Assembly (NCBI GenBank): GCA_966212235.1
Contig: CBIHPP010000002.1
Coordinates: 1-64,000 of the forward strand
Direction of reading: 5' to 3'
Source of the DNA: Niastella sp966212235
GTDB taxonomy: Bacteria; Bacteroidota; Bacteroidia; Chitinophagales; Chitinophagaceae
DNA length: 64,000 nucleotides
Made by a program: the position numbers and the translations under genes
Notes under the pieces: generated by a model
Told to the model about the DNA's origin: nothing
The model's database searches: none
Seen by the model: only the letters and a program-made list of their open reading frames with translations
Part shown: positions 32,096 to 40,164 of the stretch, piece by piece
Position numbering within the stretch: the stretch's first letter is position 1
Layout: each line of letters begins with the position of its first letter

Positions 32096-33517
32096 ATGAC
32101 AGCAACGGCGATATTAAAACCATATAATTTGCAGTTAAGGAAAATTTTTCCTGTTATTATTGTGTTGATCAGCTTATCGCTGATAGGGACCATATACGTA
32201 CAGTACAGTTGGCTGCGTACCATGCTGGTCGATAAACACGAAGAGTTTAAGTACAAACTCATACGCGGCATAAATGAAGTGGGTATAACCCTGATGGAGC
32301 AGAAGGGCTCCCTGCCTTCCCTGAACTTTCGTACCCGTCCCGACTTTAGCTGGCCTTCAGAACAGTTCAAAATGGAATTGATGAAGCCGCCTACCATTGC
32401 ACAGAAGTTTACTGAACAGGAAGTGGCTGAAAAACTACGGAAAGCCTTTGCCGCACAAGAGTTAAAAAATGTTAAGTTCGAGTTTGCCATTACTTCAAAC
32501 GTAAACCTGCTCTCTTACGAAATAAAATCCCGGGCATTTTTGAACCAGGTAGGAGATACCGCCAGTGACCGTAACCTGGTATTGTATTATCTGTTTCAAC
32601 CCCCCAGTGGCAGTGATCTCGAAAACCTGGTTCCTGAAGAAACCATGACCGTGGTAGTGCCCAATATTAAAAAGATCGTGCTGAGCGAAATGCGTTGGAT
32701 GATCGTGGGCGCCATCTTTTTCACCCTCATGATCATCACTGCTTTTTATATTACGGTAAATGCTTTGTTGCGCCAGAAAAAGCTGAGTGAGATCAAGAAT
32801 GACTTTATTAATAACATGACGCATGAGTTCAAGACCCCACTGGCTACCATTTCGCTGGCAGTTGATGCCCTGCGCAATGAAAAAGTATACCATGACCGGG
32901 AGAAAATGAACTACTTCAGCGGTATTATTAAAGAAGAGAACAAGCGTATGAACAAGCATGTAGAAACCATTCTGCAGGCTGCTGTTATGGACCGCCAGGA
33001 AATAACGCTGAACAGATTGCCAATACATGTACATAATCTCATTCATGAGATCATGGATAATTACAAACTGCAACTGGAAGAAAAAGGAGCGCGTGCAGAA
33101 CTTAGCCTCGATGCCCGGTACGATTACGTTGAAGCCGATCCCGTACACTTCCGCAACCTGATCTCGAACCTGGTTGATAATGCCGTGAAATATTCAAAAG
33201 AGAACCTGTTAATAAAGATCTCCACCTATAATACCAATAAATTCATAGGTATACGAATAGAGGATAATGGTATTGGTATGAGCAAGGAAACCGTTCGCCG
33301 TATATTCGAAAAATTCTTTCGCGCCCATACGGGTAATATCCATAACGTAAAAGGGTTTGGACTGGGGTTAAGCTATGTGAAAACGGTAGTGGATGCCCAC
33401 GATGGAAAGATCAAGGTAGACAGTGTGCTGGGTAAAGGATCGGCTTTTAACCTGGAGATTCCCCTGTTTAAAGAGCAAGCTGGTTCCGAAATAGAAGACA
33501 GCCATCACCATAACTAA
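32096..33517 (+). CDS. Sensor histidine kinase (orphan)
   Basis: A membrane histidine kinase of 473 residues. Transmembrane helices lie at about 18-38 and 200-225, with an extracytoplasmic sensor of about 160 residues between them that I do not recognise. HisKA follows with His243 in NNMTHEFKTPL, then HATPase with NLVDNAVKYSKEN, DNGIGMSKETVRRIFEKFF and GFGLGLSYVKTVV. The layout resembles RprX-type kinases of Bacteroidota. No response regulator gene is adjacent: the upstream gene is divergent and the downstream queA is convergent and overlaps the last 50 bp. Its partner must be encoded elsewhere. Confidence 0.9.
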   Translation: MTATAILKPYNLQLRKIFPVIIVLISLSLIGTIYVQYSWLRTMLVDKHEEFKYKLIRGINEVGITLMEQKGSLPSLNFRTRPDFSWPSEQFKMELMKPPTIAQKFTEQEVAEKLRKAFAAQELKNVKFEFAITSNVNLLSYEIKSRAFLNQVGDTASDRNLVLYYLFQPPSGSDLENLVPEETMTVVVPNIKKIVLSEMRWMIVGAIFFTLMIITAFYITVNALLRQKKLSEIKNDFINNMTHEFKTPLATISLAVDALRNEKVYHDREKMNYFSGIIKEENKRMNKHVETILQAAVMDRQEITLNRLPIHVHNLIHEIMDNYKLQLEEKGARAELSLDARYDYVEADPVHFRNLISNLVDNAVKYSKENLLIKISTYNTNKFIGIRIEDNGIGMSKETVRRIFEKFFRAHTGNIHNVKGFGLGLSYVKTVVDAHDGKIKVDSVLGKGSAFNLEIPLFKEQAGSEIEDSHHHN

Positions 33518-34721
33518 GGAAGCGAAAATCCTGTTCTAACGCATACGTATATAATTTTCGCCAATCGGGCCCTACGAAGGCGGCCACCAATAATAGCAAC
33601 GTCGATTGCGGTTGGTGAAAATTGGTAACCAATGCCCTGGGAATTTGAAAGTTGTAGCCCGGGGCAATCAGCAAAGATGTTTTGGTAATAATGCGGTCCA
33701 TTTGCCGGGCCTGCAGATACTGCAGCAGGCTTTCCAACGCCGTTTTTGCGGGAATCTGCTGCGAGCCTGTAACTTCATTCAATTCATAGGGATCCCATTG
33801 GTGCACAACCAGGTCTTCCATGGGCAGCTCCGGTTGCCGGATTGTTTTCACCCCCAACCAGTACAGGCTTTCAACCGTTCGCAACGAAGTGGTGCCCACC
33901 ACCGTGATATGTTTATCGAGATATCCCAAAATACTTTCAATAGTACTGATAGAAACATCAATGAACTCGGCGTGCATGGGGTGCCCACTCATGGTATCAC
34001 TTTTCACCGGTTTAAACGTGCCGGCGCCAACGTGCAGGGTCACATATTCCCGGTGTATTTGTTGTTGGTTCAACTGTTCAAAAACGGAATCCGTAAAATG
34101 GAGACCAGCGGTAGGAGCGGCAACCGAGCCTTCAGTATTTGCATAAATGGTTTGATACCGTTCGCTATCAGTTTGTTCTACCGTTCGTTTTATATAAGGG
34201 GGAAGCGGAATATTACCCGCTACCTGCAATACTTCAGCAAAAGTGAGCGCTTCAGGCGTCCAGGATAATTCAATGGAAAAACTGTCTTTTTCCTTGCCCA
34301 GGTATTGGGCCTGCAGCAGAATTTCCTGGCCGTTGAGGTGCAGCCGTTTCTCCAGTAATTGTCCGGGTTTCCATTTCGAGGCGCCACCGATAAGGCAGGT
34401 CCAGGTAACCCGGCCCTTTTGATTCATGGCAGTGGTCATATCCGCATATTGAGGCGGTGGTTCCAGGCAAAAGATCTCTACTATGGCGCCGGTGGGCTTT
34501 TGAAACAACAGGCGGGCGGCTACCACTTTGGTATTATTGAAGATCAGCAAAGAACCAGGGGGCAATTGTTGATGGATATTCCGGTAAATAGCCTCGCTAA
34601 TGGCTCCTTCTTTATAGATCAGGAGGCGCGAGCTATCTCTTTCTGCGAGCGGGTACCGGGCAATTTTATGTTCCGGCAGCTCATAGGTAAAATCGTGGAC
34701 TGATAGATCTTTTGGGTGCAT
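33468..34721 (-). CDS. queA: tRNA preQ1(34) S-adenosylmethionine ribosyltransferase-isomerase
   Basis: Transfers and isomerises the ribosyl group of S-adenosylmethionine onto preQ1 in tRNA, giving epoxyqueuosine. Family signatures in order: DFTYELPEHKIARYPLAERD, LLIFNNTKVVAARL, NTEGSVAAPTAGLHFT, LHVGAGTFKPV, GHPMHAEF, VGTTSLRTVESLYWL and LVTNFHQPQSTLLLLVAAF. Start at 34721 (417 residues), because a promoter with ideal spacing lies at 34759-34788; the longer frame to 34871 would cross it. The last 16 codons (including the stop) overlap the 3' end of the convergent sensor kinase gene by 50 bp. No other queuosine genes are visible nearby. Confidence 0.94.
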   Translation of the reverse strand: MHPKDLSVHDFTYELPEHKIARYPLAERDSSRLLIYKEGAISEAIYRNIHQQLPPGSLLIFNNTKVVAARLLFQKPTGAIVEIFCLEPPPQYADMTTAMNQKGRVTWTCLIGGASKWKPGQLLEKRLHLNGQEILLQAQYLGKEKDSFSIELSWTPEALTFAEVLQVAGNIPLPPYIKRTVEQTDSERYQTIYANTEGSVAAPTAGLHFTDSVFEQLNQQQIHREYVTLHVGAGTFKPVKSDTMSGHPMHAEFIDVSISTIESILGYLDKHITVVGTTSLRTVESLYWLGVKTIRQPELPMEDLVVHQWDPYELNEVTGSQQIPAKTALESLLQYLQARQMDRIITKTSLLIAPGYNFQIPRALVTNFHQPQSTLLLLVAAFVGPDWRKLYTYALEQDFRFLSYGDGCLLFRNQLAL

Positions 34722-34758
34722 CGGGCATGCGGCCAACTGCCGCTGTTTTGATGAGGGG

Positions 34759-34788
34759 CAAAGGTAGGGTTTGCGCGTAAAACTGCAA
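34759..34788 (-). promoter_or_regulatory. queA promoter, Bacteroidota consensus
   Basis: On the minus strand TTG (34786-34788), 19 bases, then TACCTTTG (34759-34766): a full match to TTG-N19-TAnnTTTG. Transcription should begin near 34753, giving a leader of about 30 nt to the ATG at 34721. Confidence 0.75.
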
Positions 34789-34981
34789 TGGTTAAAAAAG
34801 GGTAAGGGGAGGGATGGCTGGTACCATGCAATTACCGGCAACCAGTACCTGTTTATTGAATTTATTGTCACTTTTTATCATGTCTGCAGGCCACCAACAT
34901 GACTGAAAAAACTTGAATTATGTACTAGTCATTACCAAAAAATTGATATGGATTTAGTTTTTAATTTAATCCAATAAAATG

Positions 34982-35012
34982 TTGAGGTGTATTCAATTAT
35001 TCCGTAACTTGG
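34982..35012 (+). promoter_or_regulatory. Promoter candidate for a small transcript
   Basis: TTG (34982-34984), 20 bases, then TAACTTGG (35005-35012), one mismatch from TAnnTTTG. It faces right, toward the terminator at 35058. Confidence 0.45.
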
Positions 35013-35017
35013 TGGCA

Positions 35018-35085
35018 TAGGATAAGGTTTAATGGTTAATGGTATTTGATTAGTGCAGCCTCCCCTCCGGGAGGCTTTTTTATTT
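35018..35085 (+). ncRNA. Candidate very short RNA (about 65 nt) with terminator
   Basis: Between the promoter candidate at 34982 and the terminator at 35058-35081 there is room for a transcript of about 65 nt. It contains only a five-codon frame (ATG at 35032, MVNGI, stop). It may be a small RNA or a leader transcript. Nothing else in the 930-bp gap explains the isolated terminator. Confidence 0.35.
35058..35085 (+). terminator. Rho-independent terminator
   Basis: GCCTCCC (35058-35064) and GGGAGGC (35069-35075) with loop CTCC, followed by TTTTTTATTT. Strong and without an upstream plus-strand gene. Confidence 0.8.
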
Positions 35086-35586
35086 GTATCCATTGAAGGA
35101 AAGAACAGCTCGCAGGAAGTGCTTATGGGTTATGTAATTCGTGTGATGAGTGGCAAGATGGAAATAAATATATCCTGAAGAGGAGCCAAATTTGTTTTCA
35201 TCTGCCTGATCGATTTTACATGAATTGAGCAGTTTGAAAGATTCGACCACGAGTTTGTACTGTTTGCTTAGCAATTTGATAGATCTGATCGTGGGTTTGT
35301 ATTATATTTCTACGCAGTTTGATAAAAGTTTTCCGTATTTGATTTATGGGACCTTCAATTCGATTCATAGTCGCGCGTATTTCAATTATTGAGGTCTATT
35401 CAAATAAGTGTCGGGGTTAGAGGACCCTTCAATTGACATTTTCTCTCCATTTTTTCCCACCAAAGCGAGAATGCCGTATTTTTTTGACATTTTTTACCAC
35501 CTGTTTTAAGATACATTTTGACGGTTTTATGGTCATGGTGGCCAGTCTTTCAGCCAAAAATAGTGCTGAAAATTACCTGAAATGCT

Positions 35587-35638
35587 TAATTCACAGGTTA
35601 TGCACCGCTATGCACACTAATCCACATGCTTATGCACA
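35587..35638 (+). promoter_or_regulatory. Phased tandem array of five DnaA-box-like 9-mers
   Basis: TAATTCACA (35587), TTATGCACC (35598), CTATGCACA (35608), TAATCCACA (35618) and TTATGCACA (35630) all point the same way, with start-to-start steps of 11, 10, 10 and 12 bp. The last is an exact match to TTWTNCACA and the others differ at one position. A sixth exact box, TTTTCCACA, lies on the minus strand at 35711-35719. Such clusters mark DnaA binding regions (oriC or DnaA-regulated promoters). The function here is inference. Confidence 0.5.
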
Positions 35639-35747
35639 TGTTTTTGGCCGACAAAGGCGCAAATACCGCTGGAACTTCTTGTAGTTCACTCTTATACAAA
35701 TAATAATCCTTGTGGAAAAAATAAATTTTCCAAATTCGGGGAAGAAA

Positions 35748-35772
35748 GTGGGAAAAAGTGTTATTTTGTGTA
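35748..35772 (+). promoter_or_regulatory. MraZ-box-like operator (three GTGnn repeats, 10-bp period)
   Basis: GTGGG (35748-35752), GTGTT (35758-35762) and GTGTA (35768-35772) are separated by exactly 5 bp. MraZ proteins are known to bind short G/T-rich repeats with this 10-bp period upstream of their own gene. The array ends 32 bp before the mraZ start and overlaps the probable promoter, fitting autoregulation of the dcw cluster. Confidence 0.6.
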
Positions 35773-35804
35773 AGTATTAGACAAACAGGTGCAACTCATT
35801 GTAA

Positions 35805-36269
35805 ATGATACAATTTCTCGGAGAATACGAAGTGACCTTAGACGCAAAAGGACGTTTTCTCCTACCGGCAGGCATTAAAAAGCAAATGCCGGAGGATGCG
35901 GGTGACCAGTTTGTCATAGCTCGTGGTTTTGAAAAATGTTTGACATTATATCCTAAAAAAAATTGGGATCCCATATTAGCTGAACTAAGTAAAGTTAGTG
36001 AATACAAGGCCGAAAACCGGGAGTTCTTGCGATATTTTACCATGGGCGCCTCGTTGAGTGAGTTGGATTCGGCCGGGCGGATGTTAATACCACCAAATTT
36101 AAAAGCCCATGCGGGGCTGGAAAAAGATGTAGTACTGGTTTCTGTTATAAATAAAATTGAAATCTGGGATAAAGGTAAGTACCAACAGTTCTTTGAGTCT
36201 TTTACACCGGAAAAGTACAGCGATCTGGCAGAGCGGGTAATGGGTGGTACAAATACTGCACAAATGTAA
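35805..36269 (+). CDS. mraZ: Transcriptional regulator MraZ
   Basis: DNA-binding regulator of the division and cell wall cluster, made of two SpoVT/AbrB-like MraZ repeats that assemble into a ring. 154 residues, normal for the family. Repeat 1 has GEYEVTLDAKGRFLLPAGIKKQM; repeat 2 has GASLSELDSAGRMLIPPNLKAHAGL. Both retain the D-x-K/A-G-R core. The ATG at 35805 is preceded by an operator-like GTG repeat array. rsmH follows after 4 bp, and the whole cluster to ftsZ runs in the same direction. Confidence 0.96.
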   Translation: MIQFLGEYEVTLDAKGRFLLPAGIKKQMPEDAGDQFVIARGFEKCLTLYPKKNWDPILAELSKVSEYKAENREFLRYFTMGASLSELDSAGRMLIPPNLKAHAGLEKDVVLVSVINKIEIWDKGKYQQFFESFTPEKYSDLAERVMGGTNTAQM

Positions 36270-36273
36270 TGTT

Positions 36274-37197
36274 ATGAGTGAGCCTGTTTATCATGTACCG
36301 GTTTTATTGCAGGAGGTGATCGACGGATTGAGCATTCGCCCCGATGGGGTGTATGTTGATTGTACCTTTGGTGGCGGTGGACATTCCCTGGAAATGCTGA
36401 AACTGCTTGACGCCGAAGGGCGGCTGGTTGTTTTTGACCAGGATGCAGATGCCCGGAATAATGTGCCCGATGATGATCGTGTCATTTTTGTTCAGCACAA
36501 TTTCAGGCACCTGCAGCGTTTTTTGCGGTTGCATAAAATAACCCAGGTAGACGGCATTCTTGCCGACCTGGGGGTTAGCAGCCACCAGTTTGATACCGCA
36601 GACCGCGGGTTTAGTACCCGTTTTGAAGGTGATCTGGATATGCGAATGGACCAACGGCAGCAACTGACTGCCTTTGAAGTGGTAAACACCTACACCGAAC
36701 AGCAATTGCACAAATTGTTTGAACAGTATGGCGAGGTCACCAATTCAAAAACACTGGCCAAAACCATTGTTCAGATTCGAAAAACTGCCTCTCTTAAAAC
36801 CATCTCCAACTTTAAACAGGCGCTTCGCTCCGTGGTGAAAGGAAATCCTCATAAGTACTTTGCCCAGGTGTTTCAGGCTTTGCGTATTGAAGTGAATGAC
36901 GAACTAGGTGCATTGAAAGAAATGCTGCAACAGGTTCCCCCCCTGTTAAAACCCACCGGCCGTGTAGCTATCATTACTTTTCATTCACTTGAAGACAGGA
37001 TTGTAAAGAATTTTTTTCGCAAAGGGCATTTTGAAGAAGAAGAAGTGGACGTTGACCCATTTGGTCTGCAAACCACAACACCACCCCTCAAAGCAATAAC
37101 AAAAAAGCCAATCGTTCCAACCGAAGCAGAAATGAAAAGAAACCCCCGCGCACGAAGTGCCCGGTTAAGGGTGGCGGAGAAGACGGGGAATGAATAA
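36274..37197 (+). CDS. rsmH: 16S rRNA (cytosine(1402)-N(4))-methyltransferase
   Basis: S-adenosylmethionine-dependent methylation of C1402 in the ribosomal P site; by position the second gene of dcw clusters (formerly mraW). 307 residues. Motifs: YHVPVLLQEVIDGL at the start, VDCTFGGGGHSLEML (SAM binding), GILADLGVSSHQFDTADRGFS, FQALRIEVNDELGAL and VAIITFHSLEDRIVK. ATG at 36274, 4 bp after the mraZ stop, is preferred over an earlier in-frame start overlapping mraZ. It is followed by an unusually long 357-bp gap before ftsL. Confidence 0.96.
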   Translation: MSEPVYHVPVLLQEVIDGLSIRPDGVYVDCTFGGGGHSLEMLKLLDAEGRLVVFDQDADARNNVPDDDRVIFVQHNFRHLQRFLRLHKITQVDGILADLGVSSHQFDTADRGFSTRFEGDLDMRMDQRQQLTAFEVVNTYTEQQLHKLFEQYGEVTNSKTLAKTIVQIRKTASLKTISNFKQALRSVVKGNPHKYFAQVFQALRIEVNDELGALKEMLQQVPPLLKPTGRVAIITFHSLEDRIVKNFFRKGHFEEEEVDVDPFGLQTTTPPLKAITKKPIVPTEAEMKRNPRARSARLRVAEKTGNE

Positions 37198-37221
37198 TGA
37201 ATATTGAATTTCCAATGTTGA

Positions 37222-37243
37222 ACCTGCCTGCCGGCAGGCAGGT
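37222..37243. repeat. Perfect 22-bp palindrome
   Basis: ACCTGCCTGCC and its exact reverse complement, without spacer. The CTGCC/GGCAG core is shared with a smaller element at 23681-23694, next to the PorP/SprF gene. Confidence 0.6.
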
Positions 37244-37506
37244 GTAGAAGGGAAGACGGGGAAATGAAAAATAAAGAATAGAAAACAGAGAAATGAGGAA
37301 GTAGAAGAATGCAGAATTAGAAGTTGAGACTTTAGAAAAAGAAAATTCTTTCAACTCGTTTCAAGTTTGCCGATTTGTATTTCATTAGCACATTGGCTAA
37401 TTAGCAAATTAGCACATTGACCTTCAGAGTTCTTATTCTCATAATAAAAGGGTATTGAAAATTGCAATGTTCTATTGAACAACGTCTCGTGAATTAAGCT
37501 TTCATT

Positions 37507-37539
37507 AGCGGTTAGACGGATAGTACCTGTCTGACCGCT
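37507..37539 (+). terminator. Hairpin just upstream of ftsL, possible attenuator
   Basis: AGCGGTTAGAC (37507-37517) pairs with GTCTGACCGCT (37529-37539) through 11 bp with one G-U. It is followed by ATTTGATT and then the ftsL ATG at 37555. The T tract is poor, so it may be an attenuator, a processing site or a translation-control element rather than a full terminator. Confidence 0.4.
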
Positions 37540-37554
37540 ATTTGATTAGAAAAA

Positions 37555-37884
37555 ATGAGTGAAGAAAAAGAAATAGTACGCAGGAAAAAACAACGCAGAA
37601 GGTTGTTTGGGTACAGGTGGATCGTGAAGAATATTCCTTTCTTTCTGTTCCTGGCGGTGCTTGCGATCGTTTATATCTATAATGGCCACTATGCCGATAA
37701 CACGGTCCGCAGCATAAACAAAGTAAATCGCGAACTGAAAGAATTGCAACACGAATACAAGACTTTGAAAAGTGAGGTGATGTTCCGTAGCAAGCAAAGT
37801 GAGTTGGCCAAAGCAGTACAGCCATTGGGATTGAAGGAGTTGGTAGTTCCACCGGCCGTGTTGGCAGATACGCTGGGGAAATGA
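37555..37884 (+). CDS. ftsL: FtsL-like cell division protein
   Basis: Small bitopic division protein, 109 residues: basic N-terminal cytoplasmic tail (about 1-25, EIVRRKKQRRRLFGYRW), one transmembrane helix (about 27-43), then a periplasmic coiled coil (NRELKELQHEYKTLKSEVMF). This is the layout of Bacteroidota FtsL-like proteins, which bridge FtsQ/FtsB-type partners to FtsW/FtsI. Sequence conservation is low; identification rests on topology plus its place between rsmH and the PBP gene. Confidence 0.85.
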   Translation: MSEEKEIVRRKKQRRRLFGYRWIVKNIPFFLFLAVLAIVYIYNGHYADNTVRSINKVNRELKELQHEYKTLKSEVMFRSKQSELAKAVQPLGLKELVVPPAVLADTLGK

Positions 37885-38020
37885 GAAATGATAAATAGAG
37901 AAATAAAGAATTAGAAAGTAAAGAATACAAGGAATTTGGAATTAGTTCGGAGGATGCGACATTGAGGGCCATTCAGGATTGACCATTCACGTTTCACGAT
38001 CACCATTGACGATAAACCAG

Positions 38021-40150
38021 TTGGAAGTTAAAAAGGACATATTATGGCGGGTGTACCTGTGCTTTCTGGGCATAGTGGTGTTTAGCTTTGTTATACTGGG
38101 CCGGGCGGTGTATATACAGCAGGTGCAGGGTTCGTACTGGCGTGAACAGGCAAAAGATCAGCAGCAAAAATTCGTAGAGATCGATGCGCAGCGCGGAACC
38201 ATTTACAGTGAAGACGGCCGTATGCTCAGCACATCAACACCGTATTTTGATATTTATATTGATTTTGCAGCAGAAGGATTGCGCGACAAGAACGGACAAC
38301 GGTTTGAAAATAATCTTGATTCGTTGTCTTTGGGACTGGCGACCTTGTTTAACGAAAAAAGCAAAGCCTCCTGGCGCCGTGAACTGAAAAACGGTTATCA
38401 AAGAAAGAACCGGTATTATTTGTTAAAAAAGAACATTACGTTTCAGCAATATAAACAGTTGCGCAGTTTGCCGCTGGTGCGATTGGGAAAAGACAAAAGC
38501 GGTTTTATTGCAGAAGTAAAAGATAAACGCTTAAATCCGTTTGGATTGCTGGCCAACAGAACCATCGGATTATCACGCGAATACATTGACAGCGGTGGCA
38601 CCATGCGTAATATGAATGTGGGATTGGAGAAAACGTATGACGATCAACTGCGGGGTGAAAGTGGTAAACGCCTGATGCGAAAAATTGCAGCCGGCGTATT
38701 TGTGCCTGTAGACGGTTCGGAAATTGAACCGCAAAGTGGGAAGGACATTATCACAACGCTGGATGTAAACATCCAGGACATTGCTGAGAATGCCTTGCTG
38801 AATGTGTTAACCGCAAACGAATGTGAGTATGGCACTTGTATCGTAATGGAAGTAGCAACAGGAAAAATAAAAGCTATTGCCAATCTTAGCCGGAGAAATG
38901 ATGGCAGTTATTGGGAGAATTTCAATTATGCCATCCAGGCTTCTGAACCAGGTTCTACTTTTAAATTGGCCACCATGTTATCGCTGCTCGAAGATCAGTT
39001 AGTAACTTTACAGCAGCACGTAAATCTGGAAGGCGGAAGCTGGAATGTGAATGGAAGAACAGTGTACGATACAGAAGATCATGGAACGGATGCAACAGTA
39101 AAACAGGCGTTTGAACACAGCTCGAATGTTGGCATGGCCAAGTTAACCATGACCTACTATGCCAAGAATCCGACTCGTTTTATAAATCACATTAAGAAGC
39201 TGCGATTTGACCAAACAACAGGTATTGATCTGTTGGGCGAAACAAAGCCTGTTATAAAAACACCCAAATCAAAATCATGGAGTGCGACTTCACTGCCGTG
39301 GATGAGTTTTGGGTACGAAGTAATGGTCAGCCCTTTGCAAACATTGATGTTATACAATGCAGTTGCCAACGGTGGTAAGATGATGAAACCTTACCTGGTA
39401 AATGCTGTGCAGGAAAATGGGGTTAAAATTCATGAGAACCAACCGCAGGTATTGGAAGAAACGGTTTGCAGCGTTAAAACATTAAACCTGTTACGCGAAT
39501 GCCTGGAAGGTGTTTGCACCGATGGAACCGGAATGGAATTGTTTAAAGGAGCGCCTTACAAGGCGGCAGGCAAAACGGGGACTGCTTTAATGGCCGACGG
39601 CAACAGGGGATACAAAGATCACATTTACCAGTCGTCGTTTGCCGGTTATTTTCCAGCTGAGCACCCCCAATACAGTTGTATAGTAGTGATCCGTAACAAA
39701 CCGTTTGCACCTGTTTATTATGGTGCAAAAATAGCAGGACCGGTATTTAAAGAGATCGCTGATAAATTATATGCACTGAATTCTGACCAAAGCAGGGGCT
39801 TAAAACAGTTGGTGCTTAAGAAGGACAGCAGCTATTATTTATACGCCGGCGCTACGGAAGATATTAAAGAGGTGATGGAAAGGTTGAAAATGAAATACCG
39901 CGATTCGGCAAAGACAGATGAATGGGGATCTATGTATGCGGTGAATTATCAGCCGGTGTTAAACAACAGGAAGGTATCAAATAATATTATGCCCGATATG
40001 CGGGGTATGGGTATAAAAGATGCATTGTTCCTGCTTGAGAACAGACATATGAAAGTGGTATTCCATGGCCGGGGAAAAGTGATCAGTCAAAGTATAGAGC
40101 AAGGTTCGTACGTGAACAAAAATCAATTGGTGACCTTAGAATTGAATTAA
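38021..40150 (+). CDS. ftsI: Penicillin-binding protein with PASTA domain (FtsI/PBP3-type transpeptidase)
   Basis: Septal peptidoglycan transpeptidase. From the TTG at 38021 it is 709 residues: one transmembrane helix (about 10-32), PBP dimerisation domain (IDAQRGTIYSEDGRMLSTSTPYFDIYID), transpeptidase domain with catalytic Ser312 in SEPGSTFKLA, SSN at 367-369 and KTGT from Lys518, and a C-terminal PASTA domain (MPDMRGMGIKDALFLLENR). The start is uncertain: the frame opens at TTG 37979, but conserved sequence begins at EVKKDILWRVYL, so TTG 38021 is the better choice. The DNA before it is a low-complexity ATTCACGTTTCACGATCACC type spacer. murE follows after 14 bp. Confidence 0.92.
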   Translation: MEVKKDILWRVYLCFLGIVVFSFVILGRAVYIQQVQGSYWREQAKDQQQKFVEIDAQRGTIYSEDGRMLSTSTPYFDIYIDFAAEGLRDKNGQRFENNLDSLSLGLATLFNEKSKASWRRELKNGYQRKNRYYLLKKNITFQQYKQLRSLPLVRLGKDKSGFIAEVKDKRLNPFGLLANRTIGLSREYIDSGGTMRNMNVGLEKTYDDQLRGESGKRLMRKIAAGVFVPVDGSEIEPQSGKDIITTLDVNIQDIAENALLNVLTANECEYGTCIVMEVATGKIKAIANLSRRNDGSYWENFNYAIQASEPGSTFKLATMLSLLEDQLVTLQQHVNLEGGSWNVNGRTVYDTEDHGTDATVKQAFEHSSNVGMAKLTMTYYAKNPTRFINHIKKLRFDQTTGIDLLGETKPVIKTPKSKSWSATSLPWMSFGYEVMVSPLQTLMLYNAVANGGKMMKPYLVNAVQENGVKIHENQPQVLEETVCSVKTLNLLRECLEGVCTDGTGMELFKGAPYKAAGKTGTALMADGNRGYKDHIYQSSFAGYFPAEHPQYSCIVVIRNKPFAPVYYGAKIAGPVFKEIADKLYALNSDQSRGLKQLVLKKDSSYYLYAGATEDIKEVMERLKMKYRDSAKTDEWGSMYAVNYQPVLNNRKVSNNIMPDMRGMGIKDALFLLENRHMKVVFHGRGKVISQSIEQGSYVNKNQLVTLELN

Positions 40151-40164
40151 TACATATATATAAC

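Larger units (their letters stand above)
35086..35804. other. Gene-free region upstream of the dcw cluster
   Basis: About 720 bases with no credible coding frame. The left part is A/T-rich with several TTTGAT/GTTTGTA words; 35450-35545 has long T runs (TTTTTTTGACATTTTTTACC). The right part carries the DnaA-box-like array (35587-35638), another box at 35711 and the MraZ-type operator (35748-35772). Confidence 0.6.
37198..37554. other. Repeat-filled gap between rsmH and ftsL
   Basis: No gene. Contains a perfect 22-bp palindrome (37222-37243, two ACCTGCCTGCC arms), an A/G-rich degenerate stretch (about 37246-37345), a TTAGCACATTGGCTAATTAG-like stretch (37385-37420) and a terminator-like hairpin (37507-37539). 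Confidence 0.6.

Noticed and set aside
35080..35274. 64-codon minus-strand frame left of the DnaA-like array
   Set aside because: No recognisable domain, no promoter, and it overlaps the terminator at 35058-35085.
37538..37972. 144-codon minus-strand frame opposite ftsL
   Set aside because: Low-complexity antisense translation covering ftsL and spacer; ftsL fits by topology and order.
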